Positions 16,410 to 25,873 of a stretch of DNA of 43,531 bases are shown here, in pieces (the stretch's first letter is position 1; each line of letters starts with the position of its first letter). The translations under genes were made by a program, and so were the position numbers. Where the stretch lies: assembly GCA_021201185.1 (NCBI GenBank), contig JAJQFJ010000037.1, forward strand, positions 1 to 43,531. The letters are read 5' to 3'. Under the pieces are notes generated by a model that made no database searches, was not told where the DNA came from, and was given only the letters and a program-made list of their open reading frames with translations. The stretch comes from Clostridiales bacterium. GTDB taxonomy: Bacteria; Bacillota; Clostridia; Oscillospirales; Oscillospiraceae.

Positions 16410-17591
16410 GTGGCCAAACGAGTACCGAAGAAGAAGGGCCCCACCCCGGAGGAGGACGCACGGGAGTTTTTCCTGGCGCTGGACCAGCTGGAAAAGGAGC
16501 GGGGCATCAAGAAGGAATACATGCTGGAGAAGATCACCCAGGCCCTGATCTCCGCCTACAAGCGGGACCATGAGGGGGCGGAGGAGAACATCGTCATCCA
16601 GGCCGACCCGGAGAAGAACCTGCTCCGGATGATCATCCGCAGAGACGTGGTGGAGACGGTGGATAACCCCTACACCGAGATCTCTCTGGAGGACGCCCAG
16701 AAGTCCCTGCCCCAGGTGCAGTTGGGGGACGTGGTCTCCAGCGAGGTCAAGACCAAGAACTTTGGCCGCATCGCCGCCCAGACCGCCCGGCAGGTCATCA
16801 TCCAGGGCATCCGGGAGGCGGAGCGGAGCATGGTCTACGACGCCTTTACCACCAAGACTCAGGAGCTGCTCACCGGCACCGTCACCCGCATTGACCCCCG
16901 CACCGGGGCGCTCCACGTCCGCATCACCTCGGGCAAGGAGTACACCGACGCCCTGCTCACTGTCGGCGAGCAGGTGAAGGGGGAGACCTACCGGGAGGGC
17001 GACCGCATCAAGGTCTATGTGGTGGAGGTCCGCCGGGACACCCGGGGCACCAAGGTGCTCATCTCCCGCACCCACTATGGTCTGGTGCGCCGGCTGTTCG
17101 AGCTGGAGGTGCCTGAAATTTTCGACGGCGTGGTGGAGATCAAGTCCATCGCCCGGGAGGCGGGCAGCCGCACCAAGATGGCGGTCTGGTCCAACAACCC
17201 GGACGTGGACCCCATCGGCGCCTGTGTGGGCACCCGGGGAGCCAGAGTGAACGCTATCGTGAGTGAGCTCCACGGGGAAAAGGTGGACATCATCAAGTAC
17301 AGTGAGGACCCGGTGGAGTATGTGGCCGCCGCCCTCTCTCCCGCCGATGTCATCAGCGTGGAGACCCTGGAGGAGGGCCGGAGCTGTCGGGTCATCGTCC
17401 CCGACGACCAGCTGAGCCTGGCCATCGGCAAGGAGGGCCAGAACGCCCGCCTGGCCGCCAAACTCACCGGCTACAAGATCGACATCAAGAGCGTCTCCGG
17501 CGCTGCCCAGGCGGAGGCCGAGGCGGACGCCCTCTTTGCCGACGAGGAGCCGGAGGAGAGCAGCGCCGCCGAGGCTCCCGAGGAATTCTGA
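16410..17591 (+). CDS. nusA: Transcription termination/antitermination factor NusA
   Basis: RNA polymerase-associated factor for pausing, termination and antitermination. 393 residues: N-terminal polymerase-binding domain (to about 125), S1 domain (about 130-200), then two KH domains with GACVGTRGARVNAI and LAIGKEGQNARLA loops. The tail after about 365 is acidic (many Glu/Ala) and short, without the extra C-terminal repeats of E. coli, as in Firmicutes. GTG start with AAGGAG ten bases upstream. Confidence 0.97.
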   Translation: MAKRVPKKKGPTPEEDAREFFLALDQLEKERGIKKEYMLEKITQALISAYKRDHEGAEENIVIQADPEKNLLRMIIRRDVVETVDNPYTEISLEDAQKSLPQVQLGDVVSSEVKTKNFGRIAAQTARQVIIQGIREAERSMVYDAFTTKTQELLTGTVTRIDPRTGALHVRITSGKEYTDALLTVGEQVKGETYREGDRIKVYVVEVRRDTRGTKVLISRTHYGLVRRLFELEVPEIFDGVVEIKSIAREAGSRTKMAVWSNNPDVDPIGACVGTRGARVNAIVSELHGEKVDIIKYSEDPVEYVAAALSPADVISVETLEEGRSCRVIVPDDQLSLAIGKEGQNARLAAKLTGYKIDIKSVSGAAQAEAEADALFADEEPEESSAAEAPEEF

Positions 17592-17628
17592 GCCGGTCCC
17601 ATCACCTGCTGTCAAAGGAGGGCGTCTC

Positions 17629-17898
17629 ATGCCAAAAAAGATTCCCATGCGGCAGTGTCTCGGCTGCCGGGAGATGAAGCCCAAGCGGGAGCTCATCCGT
17701 GCGGTCCGCTCCCCGGAGGGGGAGATCTCCCTGGACTTCCGGGGAAAGAAGCCCGGACGGGGGGCCTATGTCTGCCCTGACCCGGCGTGTCTCGCCAAGG
17801 TGCGCAAGAGCAAGGGTCTGGAGCGGGCCTTCGGCGTTCCGGTGCCCCCGGAGGTCTACGACGCGCTGGCGGAGCAGATGGAGGGAGCACATGAGTGA
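17629..17898 (+). CDS. rnpM: RnpM/YlxR-family RNA-binding protein
   Basis: Small basic protein encoded after nusA in Firmicutes; the B. subtilis family member has been linked to RNase P. 89 residues with the family signature RQCLGCREMKPKRELIR at the start and GRGAYVC-x4-CL in the middle, forming a Cys-rich RNA-binding fold. The ATG follows AAGGAGGG. Its last eight bases overlap the next gene. Confidence 0.93.
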   Translation: MPKKIPMRQCLGCREMKPKRELIRAVRSPEGEISLDFRGKKPGRGAYVCPDPACLAKVRKSKGLERAFGVPVPPEVYDALAEQMEGAHE

Positions 17899-18286
17899 AT
17901 CTCTCAGCTTTCTGGGCCTCGCCAAACGGGCGGGCCGCCTGGTGAGCGGCGAGGACGCTGTCCAGGAGGCGGCGGAGGCGGGCAAAATCCGTCTGCTGAT
18001 TCTGGCCTCCGACGCCGGGGACAAGACCGTCCGGCATACAGAGCACCAGTCCGGCGGCAAACTGCCCATCGCCTACCTGGCAAGCGACAAGGCCGCTCTG
18101 GGAGCCGCCCTGGGCTGGGGGAGCTGCGCTGTGGCCGCTGTCACCGACCTGGGTATGGCCCTGGCCTATGCCAAAAAGCTGGCGGAGGCGGACCCACGAC
18201 ATCAGCCGGTGCTGGACGCCCTCACCGAGACAGACCAGCGCATCCGGGCACGCAAGGCGCGCAAGCCGGGGAAGACCCGCCGCTAG
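17891..18286 (+). CDS. rplGB: L7Ae-family ribosomal protein (YlxQ type)
   Basis: K-turn RNA-binding protein of the eL8/L7Ae family, conserved between rnpM and infB in Firmicutes. 131 residues; the N-terminal LGLAKRAGRLVSGEDAV and LLILASDAGDKT segments are characteristic. The C-terminal tail is basic (RARKARKPGKTRR) and longer than in Bacillus (about 100 residues). Ribosome site GGAGGGAG lies inside rnpM, and the frames overlap by 8 bases. Confidence 0.92.
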   Translation: MSESLSFLGLAKRAGRLVSGEDAVQEAAEAGKIRLLILASDAGDKTVRHTEHQSGGKLPIAYLASDKAALGAALGWGSCAVAAVTDLGMALAYAKKLAEADPRHQPVLDALTETDQRIRARKARKPGKTRR

Positions 18287-18318
18287 CGCAGCTGCGTTCC
18301 CATTTCATAGATTCCATA

Positions 18319-18340
18319 GCTGCCCCCGACCGGGGGCGGC
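18319..18340 (+). other. GC hairpin in the infB leader
   Basis: GCTGCCCCC pairs with GGGGGCGGC around GACC. A second weaker inverted repeat (AACGGG/CCCGTT, about 18368-18403) follows. Neither has a terminal T-tract, so these look like mRNA leader structures in the 149-base gap rather than a terminator. Confidence 0.5.
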
Positions 18341-18435
18341 GTACCATCCACCCTATCGTTTGTGTCAACGGGTAAGTCCCGTGACAGCGGGGTTTTCCCG
18401 TTAGCACAGGCCTTCCATTCAAGGAGGTGTCCTAT

Positions 18436-20850
18436 TTGAGTATCGACGTGAAATACAGAGTCCACGAGGTGGCCAAGGACTTTAAAGTAAAGGGCAAGCC
18501 GGTCGGCTCCAAAAAGGTGACGGAGATTTTGACGAAATACGGCAGCACGCCCTCCAGCCATATGGCGGCCCTCAGCGAGATGGAGCTGTCTCTGATTTTT
18601 GAATATCTGACCCAGCACAACCAGGTGGCCGATCTCCAGGCCGCCCTGGCCGTCCCGGTTAAGCAGCCCGCCGCTCCCGCCAAAAAGCCCGGGCAGCAGC
18701 CTGCCCAGAAGGGCCAGCAGTCTCCCGCCCAAAAGTCGCAGGAGCGGGGTGGGAATGCCAGGCCCCAGGAGGCGACAAAGCCCGCCGCTCAGACCCCTGC
18801 TCAGACCCAGAACAAGCCCAACGCCCAGCAGCAGTCCTCCGCCGCTCCCGTCAGCCGGGTGCCCCAGAAGAAGGTGGTCAACACCCGGAAGAACGCCGAC
18901 GTCAACCTGGACCGGTATGACGCCCGCCTGGACGAGTTGGCCCCAGACCGGGCCGACAAGATGGCCCAGGGCAAGCAGAAGCTCAAGAGCAACCGCAGCC
19001 AGCAGAAGCGCAAGGGCGCTCAGGGCCAGAAGCGCCGCCAGGAGGAGCAGCGGCAGCAGATGCGCCGTCTCCAGCAGGAGATCGCCCGGAAGGCACCTAC
19101 CAAGGTACAGATTCCGGACGAGATCTCCGTGGGCGAGCTGGCCAGCCGGATGAAAAAGACCGGCGCCTCCGTGGTCAAGGAGCTGTTGAAGATGGGAGTC
19201 ATGGCCTCTCTCAGTGAGGTCATCGACTTTGACACCGCTGCCCTGGTGGCCGAGGAGATGGGCTGCAAGGTGGAGCATGAGGTGGTGGTCACCATCGAGG
19301 AGAAGCTCATCGATACCGCCGAGGATAAAGAAGAGGATCTGGTCCCCCGTCCCCCGGTCATCGTGGTCATGGGCCACGTGGACCACGGCAAGACCTCCCT
19401 GCTGGACTATATCCGTTCCACCAATGTCACCGCCGGAGAGGCGGGCGGCATCACCCAGGCCATCGGCGCCTATCAGGTGGAGGTCAGCGGCGGCCGGATG
19501 GTCACCTTCCTGGACACCCCCGGCCATGAGGCGTTTACCGCCATGCGGGCCAGAGGCGCGATGGTCACCGACATCGCTATCCTGGTGGTGGCCGCCGACG
19601 ACGGCATCATGCCCCAGACGATCGAGGCTATCAACCACGCCAAGGCCGCCAATATCCCCATTGTGGTGGCCATCAACAAGATGGACCTGCCCAACGCCAA
19701 TCCGGAGGCCATCAAGCAGCAGCTGACCCAGTACGGTCTGCTCAGCGAGGAGTGGGGCGGCGACACCATCATCTGCCCCATCTCTGCCAAGACCGGAGAG
19801 GGTATCGACGACCTGCTGGAGAACGTCCTGCTGGTGGCCGAAATGCGGGAGCTGAAGGCCAACCCCAACCGGGCGGCCCGGGGCGCCGTGGTGGAGGCCC
19901 GTCTGGACAAGGGCCGCGGCCCGGTGGCCACCCTGCTGGTGCAGAACGGCACCCTGAAGCAGGGCGACATCATCATCGCCGGTACCGCCGTGGGCCGTAT
20001 CCGGGCCATGACCGACTACCGCGGCCGTCCCGTGAAAAAGGCCGGCCCCTCCGTGCCTGTGGAGATCACCGGTATGGCGGAGGTCCCCGGCGCAGGCGAC
20101 GACTTCTACGCCGTGGCGGACGAGCGGATGGCCCGTGAGCTGGCCGAGCAGCGGAAGCAGGAGAAGAAGGACGCCCTGGCCGCTCCCGCCGCCAAGAAGG
20201 TCAGCCTGGACGACCTGTTCGACCAGATCCAGGTGGGCGATGTCAAGGAGCTGAAGATCATCGTCAAGGCCGACGTTCAGGGCTCCGCCGAGGCGGTGTG
20301 CCAGAACCTGATGAAGCTGTCCAACGACGAGGTGCGGGTGAACGTCATCCACTCCGGTGTGGGCGCTATCAACGAGAGCGACGTCATGCTGGCCTCCACC
20401 TCCAACGCCATCATCGTGGGCTTCTCCGTCCGGCCGGACAACGTGGCCCGCACCATGATCGAGCGGGACAAGGTGGATGTCCGGCTGTACCGGGTCATCT
20501 ATGACTGCATCGAGGAGATCGAGGCGGCCATGAAGGGCATGCTGGCCCCCAAGTACCACGAGGTGGAGCTGGGCCGGGTAGAGGTCCGGGCGGTCTACAA
20601 GATCACCGGAGCCGGTATCATCGCAGGCTGCTACGTCAAGGAGGGCAAGGTGGTCCGCAACGCCCAGATCCGTCTGGTGCGGGACGGCATCGTCGTCCAC
20701 GAGGGAGCCATCGCCTCTCTCCGCCGGTTCAAGGACGACGTGAAGGAGGTCGCCACCAGCTTCGAGTGCGGCATCGGCCTGGAGAAGTTCAGCGACATCA
20801 AGGTGGGAGACATCTTCGAGGTCTACCAGATGGAGGAGGTTGCCCAGTAA
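18436..20850 (+). CDS. infB: Translation initiation factor IF-2
   Basis: GTPase that places initiator tRNA on the ribosome. 804 residues: a variable N-terminal half rich in Gln/Pro/Ala/Lys, an IF2_N domain (about 220-285), then the GTPase domain with G1 GHVDHGKT at 313-320, DTPGHEAF and NKMD, followed by domains II-IV. I place the start at TTG 18436 (MSIDVKYRV), eight bases after AGGAGG; the upstream in-frame GTG at 18427 overlaps that ribosome site and cannot use it. Confidence 0.96.
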   Translation: MSIDVKYRVHEVAKDFKVKGKPVGSKKVTEILTKYGSTPSSHMAALSEMELSLIFEYLTQHNQVADLQAALAVPVKQPAAPAKKPGQQPAQKGQQSPAQKSQERGGNARPQEATKPAAQTPAQTQNKPNAQQQSSAAPVSRVPQKKVVNTRKNADVNLDRYDARLDELAPDRADKMAQGKQKLKSNRSQQKRKGAQGQKRRQEEQRQQMRRLQQEIARKAPTKVQIPDEISVGELASRMKKTGASVVKELLKMGVMASLSEVIDFDTAALVAEEMGCKVEHEVVVTIEEKLIDTAEDKEEDLVPRPPVIVVMGHVDHGKTSLLDYIRSTNVTAGEAGGITQAIGAYQVEVSGGRMVTFLDTPGHEAFTAMRARGAMVTDIAILVVAADDGIMPQTIEAINHAKAANIPIVVAINKMDLPNANPEAIKQQLTQYGLLSEEWGGDTIICPISAKTGEGIDDLLENVLLVAEMRELKANPNRAARGAVVEARLDKGRGPVATLLVQNGTLKQGDIIIAGTAVGRIRAMTDYRGRPVKKAGPSVPVEITGMAEVPGAGDDFYAVADERMARELAEQRKQEKKDALAAPAAKKVSLDDLFDQIQVGDVKELKIIVKADVQGSAEAVCQNLMKLSNDEVRVNVIHSGVGAINESDVMLASTSNAIIVGFSVRPDNVARTMIERDKVDVRLYRVIYDCIEEIEAAMKGMLAPKYHEVELGRVEVRAVYKITGAGIIAGCYVKEGKVVRNAQIRLVRDGIVVHEGAIASLRRFKDDVKEVATSFECGIGLEKFSDIKVGDIFEVYQMEEVAQ

Positions 20851-20887
20851 TTGGGACTCCGCCGCCCACACATAAAACCGACCCACT

Positions 20888-20938
20888 GGGCGCAGAATGC
20901 AGAATAAATCCGTTCTGCGTTTTGCGCCCTGCGTTTTT
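20888..20938 (+). terminator. 17-bp hairpin with delayed T-run between infB and rbfA
   Basis: 20888-20904 pairs with 20913-20929 over 17 bp (two G-U pairs) with an 8-base loop; TTTTT comes four bases later (20934-20938), just before the rbfA ribosome site. It could be a partial terminator that lowers rbfA-ribF transcription, or an RNase processing site. Confidence 0.6.
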
Positions 20939-20953
20939 CCAAAGGAGGCACCT

Positions 20954-21313
20954 ATGCCAGGCTATCGTATCAACCGCATCAATGAGGACATTCAGCGGGA
21001 GCTGTCCGCCCTGCTGCGGACGGTGAAGGACCCGAGAGTGGGGGGGCATATGCTCTCCGTCGTCCGGGTGGACACTGCCGCTGACCTGAGCGTCAGCAAA
21101 ATTTATATCAGCGCCCTGGACTGCGCCGACGAGAAGGAGCTGCGGAAGGGACTGAAGTCCGCCACCGGCTACCTTCGCCGGGAGCTGAGCCGGACCATGA
21201 ACCTGCGCCACACCCCGGAGCTGCAATTCATCGTGGACCACTCCATCGACGAGGGGGCTCATATCCTCCACATCATGGACGACCTGGAGGCAAAAGAGCA
21301 TGAGAGAGAGTGA
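20954..21313 (+). CDS. rbfA: Ribosome-binding factor A
   Basis: Helps 16S rRNA 5'-end maturation and cold adaptation. 119 residues with the single KH-like domain: YRINRINEDIQRELSALL at the start and LRHTPELQFIVDHSIDEGAHI at the end. AAAGGAGG precedes ATG 20954. It overlaps nrnA by 14 bases. Confidence 0.95.
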   Translation: MPGYRINRINEDIQRELSALLRTVKDPRVGGHMLSVVRVDTAADLSVSKIYISALDCADEKELRKGLKSATGYLRRELSRTMNLRHTPELQFIVDHSIDEGAHILHIMDDLEAKEHERE

Positions 21314-22256
21314 GGCCGCCCGGTGGCTCATGGAGCGGGACCGGTTCCTCATTCTGACCCATGTGAGCCCGGACGGGGACACCCTGGGCTGTGCCGCCGC
21401 CCTGTGCGCCGCCCTGGTCAAACGGGGGAAAACTGCCTGGGTGGCCCCCAATCCCGGGGTCACGGACACCTATCTGGGGGACATTCTGCCCTATTTCGCC
21501 CCGGCGGGCTATGAGCCGGAGCATATCGTGGCGGTGGACATCGCCACAGAGGGGCTGTTCCCCGCAGATTTTGCGGCATATCGGGGCAAAACCGAGCTGT
21601 GCATCGACCATCACCACTCCAACTCCGGCTACGCCCAACACACCTGTCTGGACGCCTCTGCCGCCGCCTGCGGGGAGATCATCTACCGCATCTGCCGGGA
21701 TGAGCTGGGGGTCATGGACGCGGAAATCGCCCGGGCCATCTATCTGGCAATCTCCACCGACACGGGCTGCTTTGTCTACAGCAACACCACCCCCACCACC
21801 CACCGCATCGCCGCCCAGGTGATGGAGTATGGGGACTTTTTCCGGGAGATCAACCGGCGGTGCTTCCAGACGAAAAGCCGGAAACGGCTGGAGCTGGAGA
21901 GCCGCCTGCTCCAGAGCGCCCGCTACTACGAGGAGGGCCGGGTGGTCATCGGCGGCGTCTCCCTGGAGGACATGGCCCAGGTGGGGGCCTCGGAGTCGGA
22001 CAGCGAGGAGCTTTCCTCCCTGCTCCGCCAGGTAGAGGGAGTCCGGGCCGCCGCCACCCTCCGGGAGCTGGCTCCCGGCCAGTGGAAGCTGAGCCTGCGG
22101 ACGGATGCGGACTATCTCAACGCCACCGACACCTGCGCTCTGCTGGGGGGCGGCGGTCACGCCGCCGCCTCGGGGGCTACCGTCACCGGGGTTGACCGGG
22201 CGGAAATGGAGCGCCGGGTGCTGGAGGCCGTCCGCACCGTTTTGAATGGCCGGTGA
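21300..22256 (+). CDS. nrnA: DHH/DHHA1 phosphoesterase, NrnA type
   Basis: Probably degrades nanoRNAs and pAp (bifunctional oligoribonuclease and pAp phosphatase). 318 residues: THVSPDGDTLGCAAAL supplies the first metal ligands, CIDHHHSN the DHH motif and LGGGGHAAASG the DHHA1 signature near the C-terminus. Conserved position between rbfA and truB in Firmicutes. The start ATG 21300 lies in the end of rbfA. Confidence 0.92.
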   Translation: MRESEAARWLMERDRFLILTHVSPDGDTLGCAAALCAALVKRGKTAWVAPNPGVTDTYLGDILPYFAPAGYEPEHIVAVDIATEGLFPADFAAYRGKTELCIDHHHSNSGYAQHTCLDASAAACGEIIYRICRDELGVMDAEIARAIYLAISTDTGCFVYSNTTPTTHRIAAQVMEYGDFFREINRRCFQTKSRKRLELESRLLQSARYYEEGRVVIGGVSLEDMAQVGASESDSEELSSLLRQVEGVRAAATLRELAPGQWKLSLRTDADYLNATDTCALLGGGGHAAASGATVTGVDRAEMERRVLEAVRTVLNGR

Positions 22257-22259
22257 GAT

Positions 22260-23159
22260 ATGAACGGTATCATCATCATTGACAAGCCCCGGGACTGGAC
22301 CAGTATGGATGTCTGCGCCAAACTCCGCCACCTGCTGGGGGAGCGCCGGGTGGGCCACGCCGGGACCCTGGACCCTATGGCGACCGGGGTGCTTCCCGTC
22401 TTTGTGGGCCGGGCCACCCGCGCGGTGGAGTTCGCCGAGAGCGGGGAGAAGGAATATCTTGCCACCCTCCGCCTGGGCCTCGTCACCGACACCCAAGACA
22501 CCACCGGACAGATTCTGGAGCAGCGCCCCGTCGCCTGTGATCGGGGGCAGATCGAGGATGTGCTGGGCCAGTTCCGGGGAGAAATTCAGCAGATCCCCCC
22601 CATGTACTCCGCCCTCAAGGTGAACGGGCAGAAGCTCTATCAGCTGGCCCGGAAGGGCCGGACGGTGGAGCGGAAGCCCCGGACGATCAACATTTACGCC
22701 CTGGAGCTGGGGGAGCAGCTGGGGCCGGAGGAATACGCCCTCCGTGTCCGCTGCTCCAAGGGGACCTATATCCGCACCCTCTGCCACGACATCGGCGCGG
22801 CCCTGGGCTGCGGCGGCTGCATGTCCGCCCTCCGGCGGACGGAGGCGGCGGGCTTCACCCTGGAGCAGGCGGTCTCCCTGGAGACGGTGGCCCAGGCAGC
22901 TCAGGAGGGCCGGGGAGAGGCGCTGATGCTCCCCACAGACCGGTATTTTGAGCGCTACCCCGCCATTTCCATCCGGGGGGAGGCAGAGCGCCGCTGCCGC
23001 AACGGGAACCCCTTCCGCCGGTCGGGGCCGGAGGGCCTTTACCGGGTCTACGGCGAGAGCGGAGAGTTTCTCATGCTGGGGGAGCTGTCCGACGGGCAGA
23101 TGAGGACCAGAAAGAGCTTTTTCGCCCCGCCGGGAGAGAATTCTCCTTCAAACAGATAA
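22260..23159 (+). CDS. truB: tRNA pseudouridine(55) synthase
   Basis: Makes pseudouridine 55 in the T loop of tRNAs. 299 residues; GHAGTLDPMATG contains the catalytic Asp38, preceded by IIIDKPRDWTS. The C-terminal portion resembles the short PUA-like tail. It starts three bases after the nrnA stop. The pathway releases pseudouridine on RNA turnover, which links loosely to the psuKG locus in the same window. Confidence 0.96.
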   Translation: MNGIIIIDKPRDWTSMDVCAKLRHLLGERRVGHAGTLDPMATGVLPVFVGRATRAVEFAESGEKEYLATLRLGLVTDTQDTTGQILEQRPVACDRGQIEDVLGQFRGEIQQIPPMYSALKVNGQKLYQLARKGRTVERKPRTINIYALELGEQLGPEEYALRVRCSKGTYIRTLCHDIGAALGCGGCMSALRRTEAAGFTLEQAVSLETVAQAAQEGRGEALMLPTDRYFERYPAISIRGEAERRCRNGNPFRRSGPEGLYRVYGESGEFLMLGELSDGQMRTRKSFFAPPGENSPSNR

Positions 23160-23175
23160 AACGAGGGCAAACACC

Positions 23176-24093
23176 ATGCCAACGACAAGACGAGTCATCG
23201 CTCTGGGCTTTTTCGACGGAGTACATCAGGCCCACGGCGTTCTGCTGGACCGGGCCAGACAGCGGGCGGCGGAGCTGGACGCCGTGCCCTGCGCCTTTAC
23301 CTTCGACCAGCACCCCTCCGCCCTGCTCACGGGACACCCGGAGCCGTTGCTGAACACCCTGGAGGACCGGGAGTGGCTCATGAGCCGGTATCACGGCATC
23401 CATGAGGTGCTGCTGGCCCCCTTCCGGGAGATGATGAGGATGGACTGGCGGGACTTTATCACCGACTACCTGGTGAAGGAGCACGGAGCCGTCCACGTGG
23501 TGGCGGGCCACGACTTCCGGTTCGGCTACCGGGGGGAGGGCACCCCGGAGCGGCTCCAGGCGGTGTGCCGAGAGCTTGGGGTAGGCTGCGACATCATCGG
23601 CCGCATCGAGCGCAACGGCGTCCGTATCTCCTCCACCCACATCCGCACCCTCATCCAGCAGGGGGAGATGGAGGAGGCCGACGCCTTTCTGGGCCATCCC
23701 CACATCCTCAGCCAGCGGGTGGCCCCAGGGAAACATCTGGGCCATACCCTGGGCTTTCCCACCGTCAACCTGTCCATCCCCCCGGAGGTCATCGTCCCAG
23801 CCTACGGGGTCTACACCGCCCGGGTGGCGCTGGAGGACGGGACAAAGGCCATCGCCGTGACCAACGTAGGGGTCCGCCCCACGGTGGAGGAGCACGGCAG
23901 GGTCAATGTGGAGGGCTATATCCTGGACTATGACGGCAACCTCTACGGTCAGCAGGTGCGGGTGGCCTTCTACCTCCGCCTCCGGGGAGAACGAAAATTC
24001 CCCAGCGCCGCCGCACTGACGGCGGAGGTGCTCCGCAACGCAGAGCAGACCCGGGACTATTTTGCCCACCGGGAGGACGGAGACGGCTTCTGA
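23176..24093 (+). CDS. ribF: Bifunctional riboflavin kinase/FAD synthetase
   Basis: Converts riboflavin to FMN and FAD. 305 residues: N-terminal nucleotidyltransferase domain (ALGFFDGVHQAHGVLL; HxxH present, though the usual Gly before the second His is Ala) and C-terminal riboflavin kinase domain with LGFPTVNL and the NVGVRPT motif. Last gene of the operon, ended by a long hairpin. The ribosome site is modest (GAGGG). Confidence 0.95.
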   Translation: MPTTRRVIALGFFDGVHQAHGVLLDRARQRAAELDAVPCAFTFDQHPSALLTGHPEPLLNTLEDREWLMSRYHGIHEVLLAPFREMMRMDWRDFITDYLVKEHGAVHVVAGHDFRFGYRGEGTPERLQAVCRELGVGCDIIGRIERNGVRISSTHIRTLIQQGEMEEADAFLGHPHILSQRVAPGKHLGHTLGFPTVNLSIPPEVIVPAYGVYTARVALEDGTKAIAVTNVGVRPTVEEHGRVNVEGYILDYDGNLYGQQVRVAFYLRLRGERKFPSAAALTAEVLRNAEQTRDYFAHREDGDGF

Positions 24094-24109
24094 CAACACA
24101 CAACAGAAA

Positions 24110-24156
24110 ACAGAGGACCCGGAGTGCCAGCGAAACGGCAACTCCGGGTCCTCTGT
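24110..24156. terminator. Bidirectional terminator between ribF and the envelope operon
   Basis: A perfect 16-bp stem (ACAGAGGACCCGGAGT with its complement) plus an inner GCC/GGC pair. The minus strand continues with TTTTC; the plus strand has no clear T-run. Confidence 0.75.
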
Positions 24157-24172
24157 CATGTATTCAGTTTGC

Positions 24173-24517
24173 TCACAGATTGAACAGAAATACGCCCACC
24201 AAAATGACCGCCATCCCGATCAGCTTTTTCCGGTTGAACTTCTCCTTCAGCACGAAGTAGCCCAGAATGGGGATGAGGATATAGCTCAGGGACTCCAGCA
24301 CCGGGGCGGAGGATAGGGGCACGTATTTCAGCGCCAGCATGGTCAGTATGGTGGCCAGGAAAAAGAAGCCGTAGGCCACAATGACATAGGGGTTCAGATA
24401 CTCCCGGATGGGGGAGGAATAGGTCTTGTTGGCGGAGATCTTCAGCAGAAGCTGAGAGACCACCGAGATGAGGATGGAGAGCAGATACAGCCCTACATAG
24501 AGATAGGATTCATTCAT
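24173..24517 (-). CDS. Half-size EamA/SMR-like membrane protein (ArnE/ArnF-like flippase subunit), second of pair
   Basis: 114 residues forming about four membrane helices, with the PVLESLSYILIPILGYFVLKE region typical of the drug/metabolite transporter superfamily. Two tandem half-size proteins beside a polyprenyl-phosphate glycosyltransferase recall ArnE-ArnF, which flip undecaprenyl-phosphate-aminoarabinose. Flipping of a lipid-linked sugar is therefore the best guess. Its start overlaps the preceding gene by 8 bases. Last gene of the five-gene operon. Confidence 0.75.
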   Translation of the reverse strand: MNESYLYVGLYLLSILISVVSQLLLKISANKTYSSPIREYLNPYVIVAYGFFFLATILTMLALKYVPLSSAPVLESLSYILIPILGYFVLKEKFNRKKLIGMAVILVGVFLFNL

Positions 24518-24890
24518 CGCAGGTCACCATGATCGTAATGCCGACAAAAATTACCGCCGCGCCCAGCAGCATGTTCCAGGTGATCGTCTCCTGGAACAGA
24601 AGAAAGCCCCAGATCAGCCCCCAGATCAGGGAGACGGGCCGGTTGGAATAGGCCACCGTCAGGGGCATACGCTTGAGCACCTGCTGCCAGATGATGGCGT
24701 AGACGAACATTGCCGCCAGATCCAGCCCATAATAGAACAGGAAGGGGAGGGAGAACAGCTCCTCCTGGGCGGCAAACTTGGCAAACACTCCGCTGAGGGA
24801 GGAGATGAGCAGCCCTACATGGAGGACGATGAGCAGAAGGGGCGAGTACCCATGAGGGGCAGAGGAGAGTTGGTCAGAGTTACGTTCCAT
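24510..24890 (-). CDS. Half-size EamA/SMR-like membrane protein (ArnE/ArnF-like flippase subunit), first of pair
   Basis: 126 residues with a polar N-terminal extension (about 18 residues) and four predicted membrane helices, the last ending IFVGITIMVT. The sequence SNRPVSLIWGLIWGFLLF is like the second-half repeat of EamA transporters. Overlap with the next gene (24510-24517) suggests coupled translation and a heterodimer. Substrate unknown; the neighbouring glycosyltransferase suggests a polyprenyl-linked sugar. Confidence 0.75.
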   Translation of the reverse strand: MERNSDQLSSAPHGYSPLLLIVLHVGLLISSLSGVFAKFAAQEELFSLPFLFYYGLDLAAMFVYAIIWQQVLKRMPLTVAYSNRPVSLIWGLIWGFLLFQETITWNMLLGAAVIFVGITIMVTCDE

Positions 24891-24907
24891 AAAAGCGCCT
24901 CACAGGT

Positions 24908-25873
24908 TCAGCGGGTCAGGGAGGGCTGACGGGGCTCCGGGTCCTCCGCCGTCTCCACGTTGACCCGGTCACGGATGACATATTGGGGCGTCCGGTTGAT
25001 GTTGAGGATGAGCTTGCCCACATACTCGCCGATGACGCCCAGCATGAGAAAGCTGAACCCGAACAGAATCAGAATGGCGCACATCAGAGAGGACCAGCCG
25101 GTGACGATGGTGGGGTCGAGAAGCCGCTGCACGATGGTGACGATGCCTCCGATCAGTCCGGCACAGGAGAAGAGCACGCCCAGCACCGTCGCCGCCCGGA
25201 GGGGCAGAATGGTGAAATTGATAAAGGACATAAAGAGCTTGAAGCCCTTGCGGAAGGTGTAGTTGGAGGTGCCCACCTCCCGGCGGAAATGGGTGATCTC
25301 CACATTGGCCACGTTGCTGGTGGTGCGGAAAAACAGCATGGAGAGGTAGAGGTTGTAACTGGTATACTGGATGACCTCGTCCCGGACATACTTCCGGATG
25401 ACCCAGTAATTGCTGGCCTCGATGCCCTTGGGGCGGTCTACCAGGTGCCAGGTGATAAAACTGGCCACCTTGCTGGTCAGTTTTTTGAAGAAGCCGAACT
25501 GCCGCTGCTTAAAGACTCCAAAGACCACGTCATACCCCTCCTCTATCTTGTGCAGGAGGATGGGGATCTGGGAGGGATGGGTCTGGAGATCGTCGTCCAT
25601 GCCGATGATCAGGTCCCTCTCTGCGTAGTGCAGGCCCGCCATGATGGCGTTATGCTGGCCAAAATTTTTGGCCAGACTGATGCCCTTGACAAAGGGGTAT
25701 TTCTCTGCCGCCCGACGAATGGCGGCGTAGGTGCCGTCCGGTGAGAAGTCGTTGACCAGGACAAACTCGCACTCGTAGCCCTCCAGACGGTCAAACTCCT
25801 CCACGCAGAGATCGACCACCTTCTCAATGGTCTGCTCTGAGTTATAGCACGGGATAACAATGGATACCAGCAT
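24908..25873 (-). CDS. Family 2 glycosyltransferase, polyprenyl-phosphate sugar transferase (GtrB/ArnC/DPM1-like)
   Basis: Probably transfers a sugar from a nucleotide donor to undecaprenyl phosphate on the cytoplasmic face. 321 residues: GT-A domain with SIVIPCYNSEQTI, VLVNDFSPDGT and the metal motif MDDDLQTHP (Asp 93-95), then two C-terminal membrane helices (about 225-285), the layout of GtrB and ArnC. The start ATG follows GGAGGATC and lies 32 bases inside the ATP-grasp gene. It has no associated GT-C transferase in this operon. Confidence 0.88.
   Translation of the reverse strand: MLVSIVIPCYNSEQTIEKVVDLCVEEFDRLEGYECEFVLVNDFSPDGTYAAIRRAAEKYPFVKGISLAKNFGQHNAIMAGLHYAERDLIIGMDDDLQTHPSQIPILLHKIEEGYDVVFGVFKQRQFGFFKKLTSKVASFITWHLVDRPKGIEASNYWVIRKYVRDEVIQYTSYNLYLSMLFFRTTSNVANVEITHFRREVGTSNYTFRKGFKLFMSFINFTILPLRAATVLGVLFSCAGLIGGIVTIVQRLLDPTIVTGWSSLMCAILILFGFSFLMLGVIGEYVGKLILNINRTPQYVIRDRVNVETAEDPEPRQPSLTR

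Noticed and set aside
18427..18429. GTG as the infB start
   Set aside because: It overlaps the AGGAGG ribosome site; TTG nine bases on has ideal spacing.
18283..20886. 867-residue minus-strand frame opposite infB
   Set aside because: Shadow of IF-2 with the His/Gly/Asp-rich composition of reverse-frame translation; no promoter or ribosome site.
25842..25873. Overlap of the ATP-grasp and glycosyltransferase frames as a frameshifted fusion
   Set aside because: The glycosyltransferase has its own ATG with GGAGG and a complete N-terminus, and the ATP-grasp protein ends naturally, so this is ordinary translational coupling.
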